Shown: positions 9,555 to 20,716, counted from the stretch's first letter. The stretch: 64,000 bases of DNA from Porticoccus sp002341315 (GCF_047634355.1 NZ_JBLIAL010000014.1), one strand, 5' to 3'. The notes: a model not told the origin generated them from the letters alone. Program-made: numbers and translations.

Positions 9555-12500
9555 GCAAACTTCGTCTTTGCCAATTCCAGGAAACGATCCTGAACCACGG
9601 CGACAATGGCTTTATCTCCAAAGGAGCAGTCCAGAATCGCTCGCTTGATTTCTTTCTTCATGCGCTTCACTTCATCCAGCTTGCTGAAAAAATCCACGAT
9701 TTGTGTGGCTTCATCGAACATGCCCACGAGGTCCTGGCTGGTCGCCTTGATCTCGTCGTGAACCGCTTCGCTGATCGTTTCTTCCCCGCTATGTGCGGTC
9801 ACTTCAGCCATTAGAATGTTGTAGAAGGCGAACTCGGTTTCATTCAGTCCCAGGTCAACAGCTGCCTGCTTATGACCAGACTCAATGCCGTTACGAAACT
9901 CCAGCAATAATTGCGCTTGCTGCTCCCACTTGCCCGCTGTCTTCTCAATAATATCGCGCAGGCGCAGACTCAGTGATTTGTAATACTCCGGGTCTTCATC
10001 CAGATTTACGGTGATGTGGTGCTTGATGGCGCTTTCGATTTCCGAAGCACGGGATTCCGGAGATTTGATCTGCTCCACCGTTTCCTTGAAATTCGCTGCC
10101 ATCAGATCAACTGGGGGGATCTTCGGATCTACCCCGGTGCTGATGATGTGTTCATCCACGAGCTTGCGTACCTTTTCCCCGGCATCGGAAATGTTCAGTC
10201 CCGGATCACGGTAACGGGTGCGTGCGGCATTCTGAACTTTGCCCCACAGCTTCAGGTCCGGGATAAACGGCTTGGCGGCGGTATCCGGCAGGATCACATC
10301 CATCTGCTTGGCGAAGCGTTTAAACGCCAGCTCGAATTGCTGCCGGGCATCCTCATCCTTCAGGCGAAGCACGTAATCATCCACGTCCGTGCCTTTAACA
10401 CCGGAAAAAATAGCAGCTACACGAGTGTGAGTGGCTTTGAGACGAGGTATTTCATCTTTCAGCGTGTGGTAGGTGCCCTCCACATCCTCACTACTGAACT
10501 GGTTCAAGGCTTCGGTCAGGTAATCCGACAAGCCGTGGTAATCCACCACGAAACCACAGGCTTTGCCTTTGTAAGTTCGGTTCACCCGCGCAATGGCCTG
10601 CATCAGGGTGTGGTCCTTAAGGCTCCGGTCGATATACATCACCTGGGCAATGGGGGCATCAAAGCCGGTCAGCAGCATATCCTTGACGATCAGGAAGGCC
10701 GTGGGGTCTTCATCCATGGGTTTGGTGAAGTTCTTGATTACCTGCTTCTGACGGGTCTTGTCCGTGTATTGGGTCAGGTAAGCCGGATCGTTGTGAGAGC
10801 CAGAGATAATCACTTCAGAAGGAGGCGCTTCCAGTTCGTCCAGGGTTTTCTTGAATACGGTAGCGGCATGGCGGCTGCCCACCACGATCATGGCCTTGAA
10901 CCCATTGGGCCGAATCTTTTCCCGGTAATGCTTCAGCAAATCGATACACACCCACCGGATGCGTGCGGGGGCTTCCCGTATGGCGCGCTCTACCCCGTAT
11001 TTCTTTTTGATTTCCCGCTTTTCTTCGTCGCTTTTGTCTTTGAAGTATTCTTCAAACAAGGCATCCAGTGAATCGCCCACCACGTCACTCTGTACCTGGC
11101 GACCTTCATAGATGATGCGCACGGTGGCGCCGTCTTCCACCGCTTCATCGATCTTGTACTGGTCTATGTAACCACCAAAGGCTTGATCCATCTTCTGGGT
11201 TTTCAGCAAGGGGGTGCCGGTAAAACCAATCTTGGGGGCATTGGGCAGTGCGGCATTGATGGTCATCGCCAACCCGCCAAACTGGGTGCGGTGGGCTTCA
11301 TCCGCCAACACGATGATCTTGTCGCTGGGGTTCAGGTCGGTGAATGCCTTCATCGGGTCACCACTGGCGCTTTCTTGCTCCGCCTCCTGAAACTTCTGCA
11401 CCATAGCCGTTACGATGTCGGAAGAATCTTTCTTCAACAGGGCCTTCAACTCGGCAACCGAACCCGCGTTGTAGACGGTTTCGTTCTGGGCATCCCGAAA
11501 GGTGGTGGAAAGCTGGCTATCCAGCTGGGTGCGGTCGGTGACAAACACCAGTTTGTATTGCTGCAGCTCCGGATCGCGGCGCATCTTCACCGCCAGCATG
11601 ACCATCGTCAGCGACTTCCCGGAGCCTTGGGTATGCCAGACCACCCCAGACTTTTCCTTGCGCGTGGTGCCGTTTTTAAGGCGTTCTATGACCTTGTTGA
11701 CGGCCCGGTACTGCTGATACCGCGCCACCTTCTTGATCAGGCGGCCATCGACCGGCTCAAAGAGGATGAAGTTCTGGATCAAATCCAGGAAGCTGGCGGG
11801 ATTGAACATGCCGGCCAGTAATCGCTGCTGAGGGGTTACCGTTGGCATGGTCTCGAATTCACCGGCATAACAGACCGGTGATGCCATTTCTCTGACCTCA
11901 CCTTTGGGCGTGCCAACCAGGTCCGCATCGGTAAACGGGTACGCATCTTTCCAGTCGCCGTAATGCTGTGCGCTAGAACTGATCGTACCGACACGGGCCT
12001 GATCCCGGCAGGTGGAGACCATCAGCTGGTTATACCAGAACAGCCGTTGCGCGCCTTCATCATCTTCCGGGCGGCGCAAGTTGGCATAACGGCGCAATTG
12101 ATCGATACCCTCAGCCATGGGGCTGGAAAGATAGGGCGATTTGCATTCAATCACCGCCAGCGGCAGGCCATTCACGAAGCAAACGACATCGGGAATGATG
12201 TTCTGGTTGGCACCCTCCACCTTAAACTGATTGGTACAGAGAAATTCATTGTTGTCCGGGTTATCGAAATCAATGACCTTGACGGTCTGTCCCTTGCGAC
12301 CGGCGCCCAAGTCCTGTTCCACCGACAAGTAGTTCACCAACATGTCATAGATGGACTGGTTGTACTCCATCAAACCGGCATGAAAAGGGTGAGTGAACTC
12401 CCGTAGCACCTTGCGCAGGTTCTCGTCACTGATCCACGGATTAATACGCTGAATGGCCGCTTCAAGGCGATTAACCAGCACTACATCCCGGTAATAGCCG

Positions 12501-12634
12501 CGTTCGCCCGCCGGTGAGCCGTCTACCGGTAACACAGGTGCAAGCGAAAAGCCGGAGACATACGTCCATCCCAGCTTTTGCAGCTGTTCAATGGCGGGCA
12601 GTTCGACCTTTTCGATTTCGTCCTGAAATATCAT
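9551..12634 (-). CDS. hsdR: Type I restriction enzyme subunit R
   Basis: This is the motor and nuclease subunit of the HsdRMS complex, which translocates and cuts unmodified DNA. An N-terminal PD-(D/E)xK nuclease lies near residue 160 (IPDVVCFVNGLPLAVIECKS). The superfamily 2 helicase core has Walker A HTQGSGKS (~340), the DEAH box VLADEAHRTQ (~445), GFTGTPL and motif VI QAIARVNRTYKGK. The length of 1027 residues is normal and the frame is unbroken. It lies 19 bp after hsdS and overlaps the metallopeptidase gene. Confidence 0.97.
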   Translation of the reverse strand: MIFQDEIEKVELPAIEQLQKLGWTYVSGFSLAPVLPVDGSPAGERGYYRDVVLVNRLEAAIQRINPWISDENLRKVLREFTHPFHAGLMEYNQSIYDMLVNYLSVEQDLGAGRKGQTVKVIDFDNPDNNEFLCTNQFKVEGANQNIIPDVVCFVNGLPLAVIECKSPYLSSPMAEGIDQLRRYANLRRPEDDEGAQRLFWYNQLMVSTCRDQARVGTISSSAQHYGDWKDAYPFTDADLVGTPKGEVREMASPVCYAGEFETMPTVTPQQRLLAGMFNPASFLDLIQNFILFEPVDGRLIKKVARYQQYRAVNKVIERLKNGTTRKEKSGVVWHTQGSGKSLTMVMLAVKMRRDPELQQYKLVFVTDRTQLDSQLSTTFRDAQNETVYNAGSVAELKALLKKDSSDIVTAMVQKFQEAEQESASGDPMKAFTDLNPSDKIIVLADEAHRTQFGGLAMTINAALPNAPKIGFTGTPLLKTQKMDQAFGGYIDQYKIDEAVEDGATVRIIYEGRQVQSDVVGDSLDALFEEYFKDKSDEEKREIKKKYGVERAIREAPARIRWVCIDLLKHYREKIRPNGFKAMIVVGSRHAATVFKKTLDELEAPPSEVIISGSHNDPAYLTQYTDKTRQKQVIKNFTKPMDEDPTAFLIVKDMLLTGFDAPIAQVMYIDRSLKDHTLMQAIARVNRTYKGKACGFVVDYHGLSDYLTEALNQFSSEDVEGTYHTLKDEIPRLKATHTRVAAIFSGVKGTDVDDYVLRLKDEDARQQFELAFKRFAKQMDVILPDTAAKPFIPDLKLWGKVQNAARTRYRDPGLNISDAGEKVRKLVDEHIISTGVDPKIPPVDLMAANFKETVEQIKSPESRASEIESAIKHHITVNLDEDPEYYKSLSLRLRDIIEKTAGKWEQQAQLLLEFRNGIESGHKQAAVDLGLNETEFAFYNILMAEVTAHSGEETISEAVHDEIKATSQDLVGMFDEATQIVDFFSKLDEVKRMKKEIKRAILDCSFGDKAIVAVVQDRFLELAKTKFA

Positions 12635-12653
12635 GGGTGGAGGGCAGCCCTAA

Positions 12654-13950
12654 TCAGGCAGCCGCTGACTCCTTTTGTTCGACGTTGACCCTGACCTTGC
12701 CCGTTAGCAGGTCTTGCATAAGGGCTTTTTTAACGGATTGATTTTTATGTAGGTTTTCGCCTTTATCTTCTATCAAATCATCGACTGATTGGAGAATCGA
12801 TGCAATCCGCTTTTGTTCTTCCAGAGGTGGAAGTGGAATTATTCCGTTTGCAATCTGGGTCGTGCCAAGATTCGCTTGTGCTCCCAAGCCACTCATTCCA
12901 CGGGCGTAGTCGCGCCAGATGTCGTGGTTCGAGTAATAGGCGAAAAATTGCTTATCAACTCGGGAGAAGTCTAGCTTTATTAAACCAACTCGTTGATTTA
13001 ATAAATGATCACGGTTAATCCGGGCTACGCAGCAGCGTCCAATCAGCGCCATTGTCGGAGTGACATCAGTCATCGCAATAAGCAGGTCGCCATCCTTTAC
13101 CACGTATCTTTTAAGCGAGCTTCTTTCACTAGCATCCCAATATTTGGTTTTGGTGTAGCGAGTATTAAAGTTACCATCCAACCCAATCGAAGCCATTGAA
13201 ATGATTGGTATGCCCTCGTCAACATATCCCGAGGCGCTAAAAGCATACCCGTTCTGGAATTTCTGAGTCACATCGCCGAGTTTAGTGAAATCCCAAAAAA
13301 CCGGTATCCGCCCCACCGGCGAATCCTTGAATTCCTTATGCGGAAGGCCGCCCGACCCAACCCCTTTGGTCAACAACTCCTGCATCATGCCGGTTTTCAG
13401 GTCTTTCAGCTTGTCGATCTGTGCGCGTGTTGTTTCGATCACGTTATCGACGGATGACAGGATGGCTGCAATTTTTTTTTGTTCGGGAAGTGGCGGGATA
13501 GGAACGGGTATAGATTCGAGCTGGTTCCCGCTAATGTTTAGTTGGGCAGCGCCAGCCGCCAAACCGACTATCTCTCGTTTCACGGTCTCCGACAGGTAAC
13601 AATAAGCTGTATATAGAGAATCCGATTTGGGCTTGGCGCGCAAACAGCCAACCCGCTGATTCAAATAACAAACACCCGTATCGCGTGTTACCCAAGCATA
13701 GTTGTCAAGACTGCCTGACATGCCGAATAAAAAATCACCTTCAGAAAGTCGAAACTGATCGAGTCCCTCAACAATACATTCTGGAACATACTTTGCCTCA
13801 GAAAGGTCGATTCGTCCCTTCTTTAGGTTGCTCATTCTGATAGCAGCGGCGTGACCTCGTTCAGAAAAATCTGAACTTTTGAAGGCATAACCATTTTGAA
13901 CTCTAGCCAAGTCACCGAATTTTCCATTCACCCACCCATCAAGAACTGTT

Positions 13951-13958
<8 letters not shown>
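12654..13958 (-). CDS. hsdS: Type I restriction-modification specificity subunit S
   Basis: HsdS reads the bipartite target site for both methylation and restriction. The 434 residues contain two target-recognition domains (both begin around an NGYAF motif). Each is followed by the conserved coiled-coil spacer (IPPLPEQKKIAAILSSVD and LPPLEEQKRIASILQSVD). The start overlaps hsdM by 8 bp. The TRD-encoding stretch is more AT-rich than hsdM and hsdR, which fits frequent exchange of specificity domains. Confidence 0.96.
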
Positions 13959-15693
<1,735 letters not shown>

Positions 15694-15946
15694 TCAATGG
15701 GTTCCATTTACTGCAATGATCAGGGGGTCTCGGGCTTTCTGGCTAGATGGGTTACGGACCGCTGCAGCGCCCTTTTCCCAATCCCTACCAATAAATACGC
15801 GTTTGAGTGTAACGGTGCAGGAACCCACCGGCAATGGACTGTAGTTCATCAGGGTAAGCGGCAACCTTGCCCTGCACCCAAATTTCTAATTGAGCTTGAG
15901 CTTAGTAATGTTCATCACTATTACAGTCGCTTCTATTTATTGTTAA

Positions 15947-16405
15947 TTACACGTTATCAGGCAAAGAATCAGCAAAATCCGCCAGACTAATAGTTGATGC
16001 CATGTCCACTTTGTTGGCAGCGTGATCACCATCCATCTTGTTCAGCTCGTTGATGGCTGAAATAACCGCAACAGCGTTGAATTTGAAATCGCCCATCGGG
16101 TTGCCTTCGCTGTCCCTTGCCTGTTCATGCTGCAAGCTGCGCTCTATAACCGATTTTAGCCACCTCTGCTTTTGCTCAAATGTAATATTCAGCTTCGTCT
16201 CAGCGATTTCTTTGGCTTTGACTTGAATCTCTGCAACCCTTCCCTGAACCTCACTTTCAGCAAACAACTCAGAAGCACGACTCCATACGGTTTTATCCTT
16301 CCACTTCTTCGCGTGAGGAAACGCATCACGGAATGCTTCGCTCTTGTTTCCACCATTCAGTACATAGGCTTGGCATGCTTTTTCGCGCTTTGCATCTAGA
16401 TTCAC
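15947..16405 (-). CDS. Phage terminase small-subunit-like protein
   Basis: The 152-residue protein begins with a helix-turn-helix region of the type found in terminase small subunits (REKACQAYVLNGGNKSEAFRDAF, then KTVWSRASELFAESEVQGRVAEIQ). A helical oligomerisation part follows. In phages TerS selects the DNA to be packaged. In Gram-negative satellites a satellite-encoded TerS redirects the helper's packaging to satellite DNA. It is the last gene of the leftward module starting with AlpA, and no large terminase or structural genes are present. Confidence 0.6.
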   Translation of the reverse strand: MNLDAKREKACQAYVLNGGNKSEAFRDAFPHAKKWKDKTVWSRASELFAESEVQGRVAEIQVKAKEIAETKLNITFEQKQRWLKSVIERSLQHEQARDSEGNPMGDFKFNAVAVISAINELNKMDGDHAANKVDMASTISLADFADSLPDNV

Positions 16406-16461
16406 AGAATCACCATATTAACCAAAAAAGAAGCCCCGCATTCAGCGAACGGTCTGGGCTG

Positions 16462-16734
16462 CTATTGCCCAGGGATGTTCGAGAATTGCGAGGCTACAAA
16501 CACAGAGTAGTTACCTGAAGCAGGCACGTCAATTGCTATTTGACGGCTTTTGGCTGGAGTCAGCCACTTCGTCACCCCCAGCACCAAAGCCTCCGGGCGC
16601 TCACAAATAGGAGTTAATTTTTGCCTCAATTTCAGGATCACGATCCCCATCGCCCGGTCGCTGAAGCTTGAGTTGCCAGCCGCGTTTGCGGGGGATGATG
16701 CGAGGTTTTTCAGGTCATTCTCTTTCATGCTCAT
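16462..16734 (-). CDS. Hypothetical protein of the satellite-like module
   Basis: This ORF encodes 90 residues with no recognised domain. A central stretch (MGIVILKLRQKLTPICERPEALVLGVTKWLTP) is moderately hydrophobic and the rest polar. It lies between the winged-helix gene and the terminase-like gene on the same strand. The ATG has a GGAGAATGAGC leader. Confidence 0.5.
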   Translation of the reverse strand: MSMKENDLKNLASSPANAAGNSSFSDRAMGIVILKLRQKLTPICERPEALVLGVTKWLTPAKSRQIAIDVPASGNYSVFVASQFSNIPGQ

Positions 16735-16802
16735 TCTCCGTTAATAACAATGCCCGTGGTATATATCTAGATAGGTCCCCGCCACACGGGGCACGAAAAA
16801 CA

Positions 16803-17327
16803 CTATTTTCGCCCTGACTGACCCGCACGGCGGGACAATTCGACAACCTTGCCCGGCTTTATTACCCCGTGCTGTGGGGCAATGTCCCCCGTAGCGCGGG
16901 GCAGCGTTTTTTGAAAGTGCGGTTTGTTCGGCTGCTTAACCTTCCACTCGTCAGTTGCGGTTTTGCTAGGGGTGAGGTCATGCTTTCCGCCACACTCATC
17001 CACAGGAAGGAATGTGAGCGCAAAAAGTGAGCACAGGTGTCGCCCACCCTGGCGTGACTTTTTCAAAAATCCGTAATGCTCCAGCTCAATGGTGGCCTTA
17101 TGAAGTTGATCTTTGGACCTCCAGCCGAGCGGTAGCATCAGCTTGTGAGTAATCGCGATGTCGCCGTTATTGCGACCGTTGTAAAACCGTAAAACGTCGA
17201 GAAGAAGTTTGACGGCACGCGGCGGCAGTCGTGCGTAGCTTTCTGAGTCATGGACAAGGTGGAAGAATCGGGAGAAAGGGGGGCTTTTCGCCCCCCGCCC
17301 CTTGGCCCCACTATAGCTTTTTGCCAT
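16803..17327 (-). CDS. Helix-turn-helix protein of the satellite-like module
   Basis: The protein has 174 residues. ARLPPRAVKLLLDVLRFYNGRNNGDIAIT followed by GWRSKDQLHKATIELEHYGFLKKSRQGG looks like a winged-helix domain of the kind found in replication or partition proteins of satellites. The basic C terminus is poorly conserved. I chose the ATG at 17327 because it falls 1 bp after the stop of the upstream gene (TGAG-ATG coupling). A replication role is a guess. Confidence 0.65.
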   Translation of the reverse strand: MAKSYSGAKGRGAKSPPFSRFFHLVHDSESYARLPPRAVKLLLDVLRFYNGRNNGDIAITHKLMLPLGWRSKDQLHKATIELEHYGFLKKSRQGGRHLCSLFALTFLPVDECGGKHDLTPSKTATDEWKVKQPNKPHFQKTLPRATGDIAPQHGVIKPGKVVELSRRAGQSGRK

Positions 17328-17328
17328 C

Positions 17329-17706
17329 TCACGCAGCCTCCTTTCCCTGCTTCTGTCCCTGAAGTGTCCGAGCGATCTCCTGCGCTCGCTTGAGATAGTC
17401 ACCAGACAGCCAGTATTCGGTCACTCGAGTTTCCCCACCGAAGCGATTGCGGACCTTTACGGTCACACGATCGAATAGCAAGCTGTGGCATTGCTGAAGA
17501 TCCGCTATCGTCGTTGGCAAGCAGTGATCGCCCAATGGCTCAGCCTCGAAACGGTGAAGGCGCACTCCAGAAGCAAAGAGACACAACATCCTATCCCCCT
17601 TGCCCAACGGCTTACCCGCTGTTAAATTGCTCCCAGCTGCCCTGGTGCTGTCAACAGACCCTTCATAAAGCCCGCCCGCCAGCGGGTTTTGTTTTTTCTC
17701 AGCCAT
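17329..17706 (-). CDS. Hypothetical protein of the satellite-like module
   Basis: This is a 125-residue protein without a recognised domain. It contains a beta-rich centre (VRNRFGGETRVTEYWLSGDY) and a basic C terminus. The ATG at 17706 (MAEKKQNPLAGG) is the better start; the longer frame would run into the alpA end. It sits between alpA and the winged-helix gene in an apparent operon. Confidence 0.55.
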   Translation of the reverse strand: MAEKKQNPLAGGLYEGSVDSTRAAGSNLTAGKPLGKGDRMLCLFASGVRLHRFEAEPLGDHCLPTTIADLQQCHSLLFDRVTVKVRNRFGGETRVTEYWLSGDYLKRAQEIARTLQGQKQGKEAA

Positions 17707-17716
17707 AGCCAACCCC

Positions 17717-17932
17717 CTATGCCGCCACACATTGGCTGCGTTCTGAGGCTCGACCAGCTAAGTATTTATTCACGTCCGAAAGAAGCCACCCTGAAGCACG
17801 TCCGCCGGGTGACAATTTGAAATTTGAAGGGAAGTTACCTTCTGCCATGAGCGCATAGATTCGCGAACTGGAAAGCCCAGTCAGGTTTTGCACTTCTGGA
17901 AGTTTACAAATTCGATCAAGTTGATCGGCCAT
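17717..17932 (-). CDS. alpA: AlpA-family transcriptional regulator / excisionase
   Basis: This small MerR-like DNA-binding protein has 71 residues. CKLPEVQNLTGLSSSRIYALMAEGNFPSNFKL, then GWLLSDVNKYLAGRASER, is the AlpA pattern. In P4-like elements and Gram-negative satellites, AlpA controls the integrase/excision step or the satellite's own genes. The start is the ATG at 17932, preceded by GAGGAG; the longer frame to 17995 lacks support. It is the first gene of the leftward module. Confidence 0.88.
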   Translation of the reverse strand: MADQLDRICKLPEVQNLTGLSSSRIYALMAEGNFPSNFKLSPGGRASGWLLSDVNKYLAGRASERSQCVAA

Positions 17933-18049
17933 GATTTTCTCCTCGATTTTCATAATGTCCGGCCACATACCAGGACATACCGAAGAGCTTCGCATAGATC
18001 GTAATGAATTGGTTTTATTGGGTTTTGTTCAACATTGTTTGCGCAAATT

Positions 18050-18649
18050 TTACCTTCTTAGCCTTGAGATTTTGCTGTCCCAGGTCGCAGCTTTAATTCG
18101 ATCCCACTCATTTTCAGGAATCTCAGGATTTACGAGAAAGTAGTCACCAGAGTCTCTGTCAACAGCTTTGATGACTCCCTCGGCTTCCAATTCTTTCAAC
18201 AGTTCTTTGGTACTCAAATCTGGGTTTTGATCTACAATTTCTTTAATCCTTAAGTCATTTGGATTCTTCGATGAACCTTTTGTCGATTCACGAATACGTG
18301 TCATCCGTTTTGCTTGCTTGGTCCGCACGGCATTACTCATGCCGTCCATAAATCGATCATCAAGCATCATTTTCACGAAAATTTGTCTGACCATCACCTC
18401 AATTTCAAGGGCCAGGGATGCTGAGATTTTCTGTTCATCATCGGAGAGATCCCTAACCATACGGTCAGAGTCCCAAAATACTCTTTGCAGTGAATCATCA
18501 GTTGGCGGTAATCCCTCGGTAAGCACTTTCACGATGGTGCGAAACGCTTTATTACCAACGGCCTGCGTATTTTCCATGATGAACTCAAGGTAGGCCTTCC
18601 CTAGAGCTTCATCTCGTTCTAATCCCTCTGTTCTCGTCTTACCGTTCAT
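18050..18649 (-). CDS. Hypothetical protein
   Basis: This 199-residue protein is highly charged and mostly helical, with no family I recognise. Its C-terminal third (RIKEIVDQNPDLSTKELLKELEAEGVIKAVD) looks like a small winged-helix or HTH unit. It lies upstream of alpA on the same strand, with a 117-bp gap that could hold the alpA promoter. The base composition is more AT-rich than the alpA module. Confidence 0.6.
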   Translation of the reverse strand: MNGKTRTEGLERDEALGKAYLEFIMENTQAVGNKAFRTIVKVLTEGLPPTDDSLQRVFWDSDRMVRDLSDDEQKISASLALEIEVMVRQIFVKMMLDDRFMDGMSNAVRTKQAKRMTRIRESTKGSSKNPNDLRIKEIVDQNPDLSTKELLKELEAEGVIKAVDRDSGDYFLVNPEIPENEWDRIKAATWDSKISRLRR

Positions 18650-18745
18650 TGTTCACCAAGCCTTTCACCTTCCAGCCTCGCCTATAGAAGTCCCGCGATG
18701 TCCATCATCATACTGCCATACAATTAAAAGATAGGCTTTAGTTCG

Positions 18746-18823
18746 ATGAACCCGTGGCTTGAACCAGAAGAAGTCGTAGAACTGACCGCCAGAGTGCGGC
18801 CATCTGCCCAGTTCAACAGCTGA
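18746..18823 (+). pseudogene. Remnant of a DUF4224-like gene
   Basis: A 25-residue frame, WLEPEEVVELTARVRPSAQ, resembles the start of DUF4224 proteins (small proteins encoded beside phage integrases). It then hits a stop after an apparent frameshift. Only the N terminus is left. Confidence 0.33.
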
Positions 18824-18861
18824 AGATTTGCTGGCTTAGGTTGTGCTAACCTTTCATTGCT

Positions 18862-18975
18862 CTTGCCGGGAGCGTTGGGGGCGGCTCCACTGGGCTCATT
18901 CAAAGAGTCGTCAGCGAACCCGGATTGCAGCCCAGTCGCAATGGATGGAGATTCGCGTCCATCCCAGGAACACAG
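18862..18975 (+). repeat. Imperfect ~110-bp repeat, copy 1
   Basis: The copy runs from AGCGTTGGGGGC through GTCAGCGAA and GCAGCCC to GGATGG and aligns with 19099-19210. It is non-coding and G-rich and can form hairpins. It fills much of the 560-bp gap between 18649 and 19210. Confidence 0.6.
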
Positions 18976-19098
18976 TTTTGCCACTGCAAGCGCTAGGTCG
19001 GGAGCCACCGGCTTGAAGGCTCGCCGGACCGCAAAAGCAGGCCGTTACCGGAGACGGCGAGGGGCAATGCGCGGCCCTTCAGGCAGAACTTTGATTTC

Positions 19099-19210
19099 CT
19101 CGCCAGAAGCGTTGGGGGCTGTTCCATAGGGCTTTAAAGGGATAGTCAGCGAATCTGGACCGCAGCCCTGGGCGGTGGATGGGGTTCGCTCCCATTCCCA
19201 CGAGGATTTT
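19099..19210 (+). repeat. Imperfect ~110-bp repeat, copy 2
   Basis: It shares AAGCGTTGGGGGC, GTCAGCGAA, GCAGCCC and GGATGG in the same order and spacing with the first copy. It abuts the stop codon of the SLOG-family gene. Confidence 0.6.
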
Positions 19211-19710
19211 CACAACCTTTCCAGCAACGTCTTGGTCAGTTCGTAGATCCCCGGCCTTTTGCTTTCTCTCGGGCCAGCAATGTTTAGAACCCGAACTCCG
19301 TTGCCCTTCAACCATTCTCGAACAGTAGCAATTGCCTCTTCTGTCACGCCCTCATCCAGGGCAACCACCAGAAAAGGCTTGCTTTGCTTCTCAGCGAGTC
19401 GAACTGTGGAGAAAGTCCCGCCTTCCAAGGGACCGAGATTCAGGATCAACGTCCCGTCACTGTCTTGGACATTGCGCTTGGTTCGCTGGCGATAACCTGG
19501 CGATTCAGTCTCGGTAAGATGGTAGCGTTCATTGAGAGGCCCATCCTCAGCTAACCGTCCAGCCGGACACCAACCGCCGTGGGGAATGTTATTGGCTATG
19601 GCCCAGTCCAACCCGGCACGGTCAGCACCTGTCTGACCGCCTGAAACGATCGTAGCTATGACTTTTTCCACAGAAGCTACTCCAATAAGGTCTTTAAGAA
19701 ACGTAGCCAT
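19210..19710 (-). CDS. SLOG-superfamily protein (putative molybdenum carrier family)
   Basis: This Rossmann-fold protein of ~166 residues has IVSGGQTGADRAGLDWAI at the nucleotide-binding loop, then DSDGTLILNLGPLEGGT and KPFLVVALDEG. These are the marks of the PF12694 'putative molybdenum carrier' group within the SLOG superfamily. SLOG proteins are often predicted to bind nucleotide ligands in conflict systems. The Moco annotation itself is weakly founded. The longest frame starts at 19746, but that start overlaps the higBA operator arm. The ATG at 19710 is preferred, with modest support. Confidence 0.8.
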   Translation of the reverse strand: MATFLKDLIGVASVEKVIATIVSGGQTGADRAGLDWAIANNIPHGGWCPAGRLAEDGPLNERYHLTETESPGYRQRTKRNVQDSDGTLILNLGPLEGGTFSTVRLAEKQSKPFLVVALDEGVTEEAIATVREWLKGNGVRVLNIAGPRESKRPGIYELTKTLLERL

Positions 19711-19737
19711 AAGTAGGGTATCTGAGACCGCAAAAAG

Positions 19738-19798
19738 TGCAACCAAACTGGTTTCAGTTTATTGCTTTCTGGCCTACAATGTAACCTAGTTGGTTGCA
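19738..19798 (+). promoter_or_regulatory. higBA promoter with inverted-repeat operator
   Basis: TGCAACCAA (19738-19746) and TTGGTTGCA (19790-19798) form a perfect 9-bp inverted repeat. They flank a plausible promoter (TTGCTT ... TACAAT) 10 bp before the toxin start. This fits autorepression by the HigA antitoxin. Confidence 0.55.
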
Positions 19799-19807
19799 GG
19801 GCAAACA

Positions 19808-20089
19808 ATGGCTATCAAGAGTTTCAGGCATAAAGGGTTGGAAGATTTCTTTTATGACGGCACTACCAAGGGGATCATCCCCCAGCATAAAACGAGACTA
19901 TCCACCCGCCTTGATCGCCTGCAAGCAGCAACTGGGCCGGATGATATGAACCTGCCCGGTTACAAATTGCACAAACTGGAACCAAAGAAGGATAACCGTT
20001 GGGCCGTTTCCATATCAGGCCCATGGCGGTTGACCTTTGAATTTGATGGCGGTGACGCCATCGTGGTCGACTATGAGCAGTACCATTAA
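19808..20089 (+). CDS. higB: HigB-like toxin (RelE/ParE superfamily)
   Basis: The 93-residue protein is a HigB-type, ribosome-dependent mRNA interferase. FRHKGLEDFFYDG, LHKLEPKKDNRWAVSISGPWRLTFEF and VVDYEQYH are its signature regions. The start is the ATG at 19808. The antitoxin gene follows 59 bp downstream; toxin-first order is the HigBA hallmark. The pair lies beside the right end of the element, where it would stabilise the island. Confidence 0.93.
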   Translation: MAIKSFRHKGLEDFFYDGTTKGIIPQHKTRLSTRLDRLQAATGPDDMNLPGYKLHKLEPKKDNRWAVSISGPWRLTFEFDGGDAIVVDYEQYH

Positions 20090-20148
20090 GGTTCTGCCAT
20101 AGTCTTTACATGAGGCGGGAGGCGGCGCTTTCCAGTGCCGTGTCAATT

Positions 20149-20451
20149 ATGGCTAGAGTACGTAACAGGAAACCTACACATCCAGGGGAAGTGTTCAAAC
20201 TGGATGTTATGGATGAGTTGGGATTGAGTGTGACAAAAGTGGCGGATCTTCTGGGTGTATCTCGCAAGCACCTGTCCGCGTTCATCAATGGCAAAGTGCC
20301 TCTGTCAACAGACTTGGCGCAGCGAATTGCTATTGCCACCGATACATCCATGGAAAGCTGGCTGCAAATGCAATTGGAGTTGGACATTTGGGAAGCTACC
20401 CAGAAACCGAGGCCGGAGATGAAAAAGGTTCGTCATTTGGCTGCCGCCTAA
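20149..20451 (+). CDS. higA: HigA-like antitoxin (XRE family)
   Basis: The 100-residue protein has the HigA start KPTHPGEVFKLDVMDELGLS and a helix-turn-helix, VADLLGVSRKHLSAFINGK. It would neutralise HigB and repress the shared promoter. I chose the ATG at 20149 because the family begins just before the HPGE motif; an upstream in-frame ATG at 20110 has no support. Confidence 0.92.
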   Translation: MARVRNRKPTHPGEVFKLDVMDELGLSVTKVADLLGVSRKHLSAFINGKVPLSTDLAQRIAIATDTSMESWLQMQLELDIWEATQKPRPEMKKVRHLAAA

Positions 20452-20614
20452 TGGCAAGACGGGAGGTGGTTGCCCCGTCGTTCAACTTTGAAAGGACCCG
20501 GTTCACTCATCGTGGCCGGGGAGGGGTTATATTTGGAGAAAACAAATACCTTGTCCAACCATCCACCAGCAGTCACCGATAGAAAACCACCGAAAAAAAC
20601 CTCCCAGCGCCACC

Positions 20615-20640
20615 AAATCGGGGGTATTTATGGGGGTATT
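20615..20640 (+). repeat. Right subterminal integrase arm-type repeat
   Basis: This block is the counterpart of 1950-1975: two GGGGG runs separated by TATTTAT, in the same orientation, 63 bp inside the right att core. Confidence 0.6.
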
Positions 20641-20702
20641 AATCAAAACCAATAAAACAGTTATACATATTTATCATACACTTATGAATAGTATTCATTG
20701 GA

Positions 20703-20716
20703 AGCAAGGCCCACCA
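20703..20716 (+). repeat. attR core of the tRNA-Ile2 element
   Basis: AGCAAGGCCCACCA is an exact copy of the last 14 bp of tRNA-Ile2. It is followed at once by the terminator that probably belonged to the tRNA before insertion. Confidence 0.9.

Noticed and set aside
10016..11071. 351-residue plus-strand ORF opposite hsdR
   Set aside because: hsdR is unambiguous on the other strand with intact helicase motifs; this frame has no recognisable domain.
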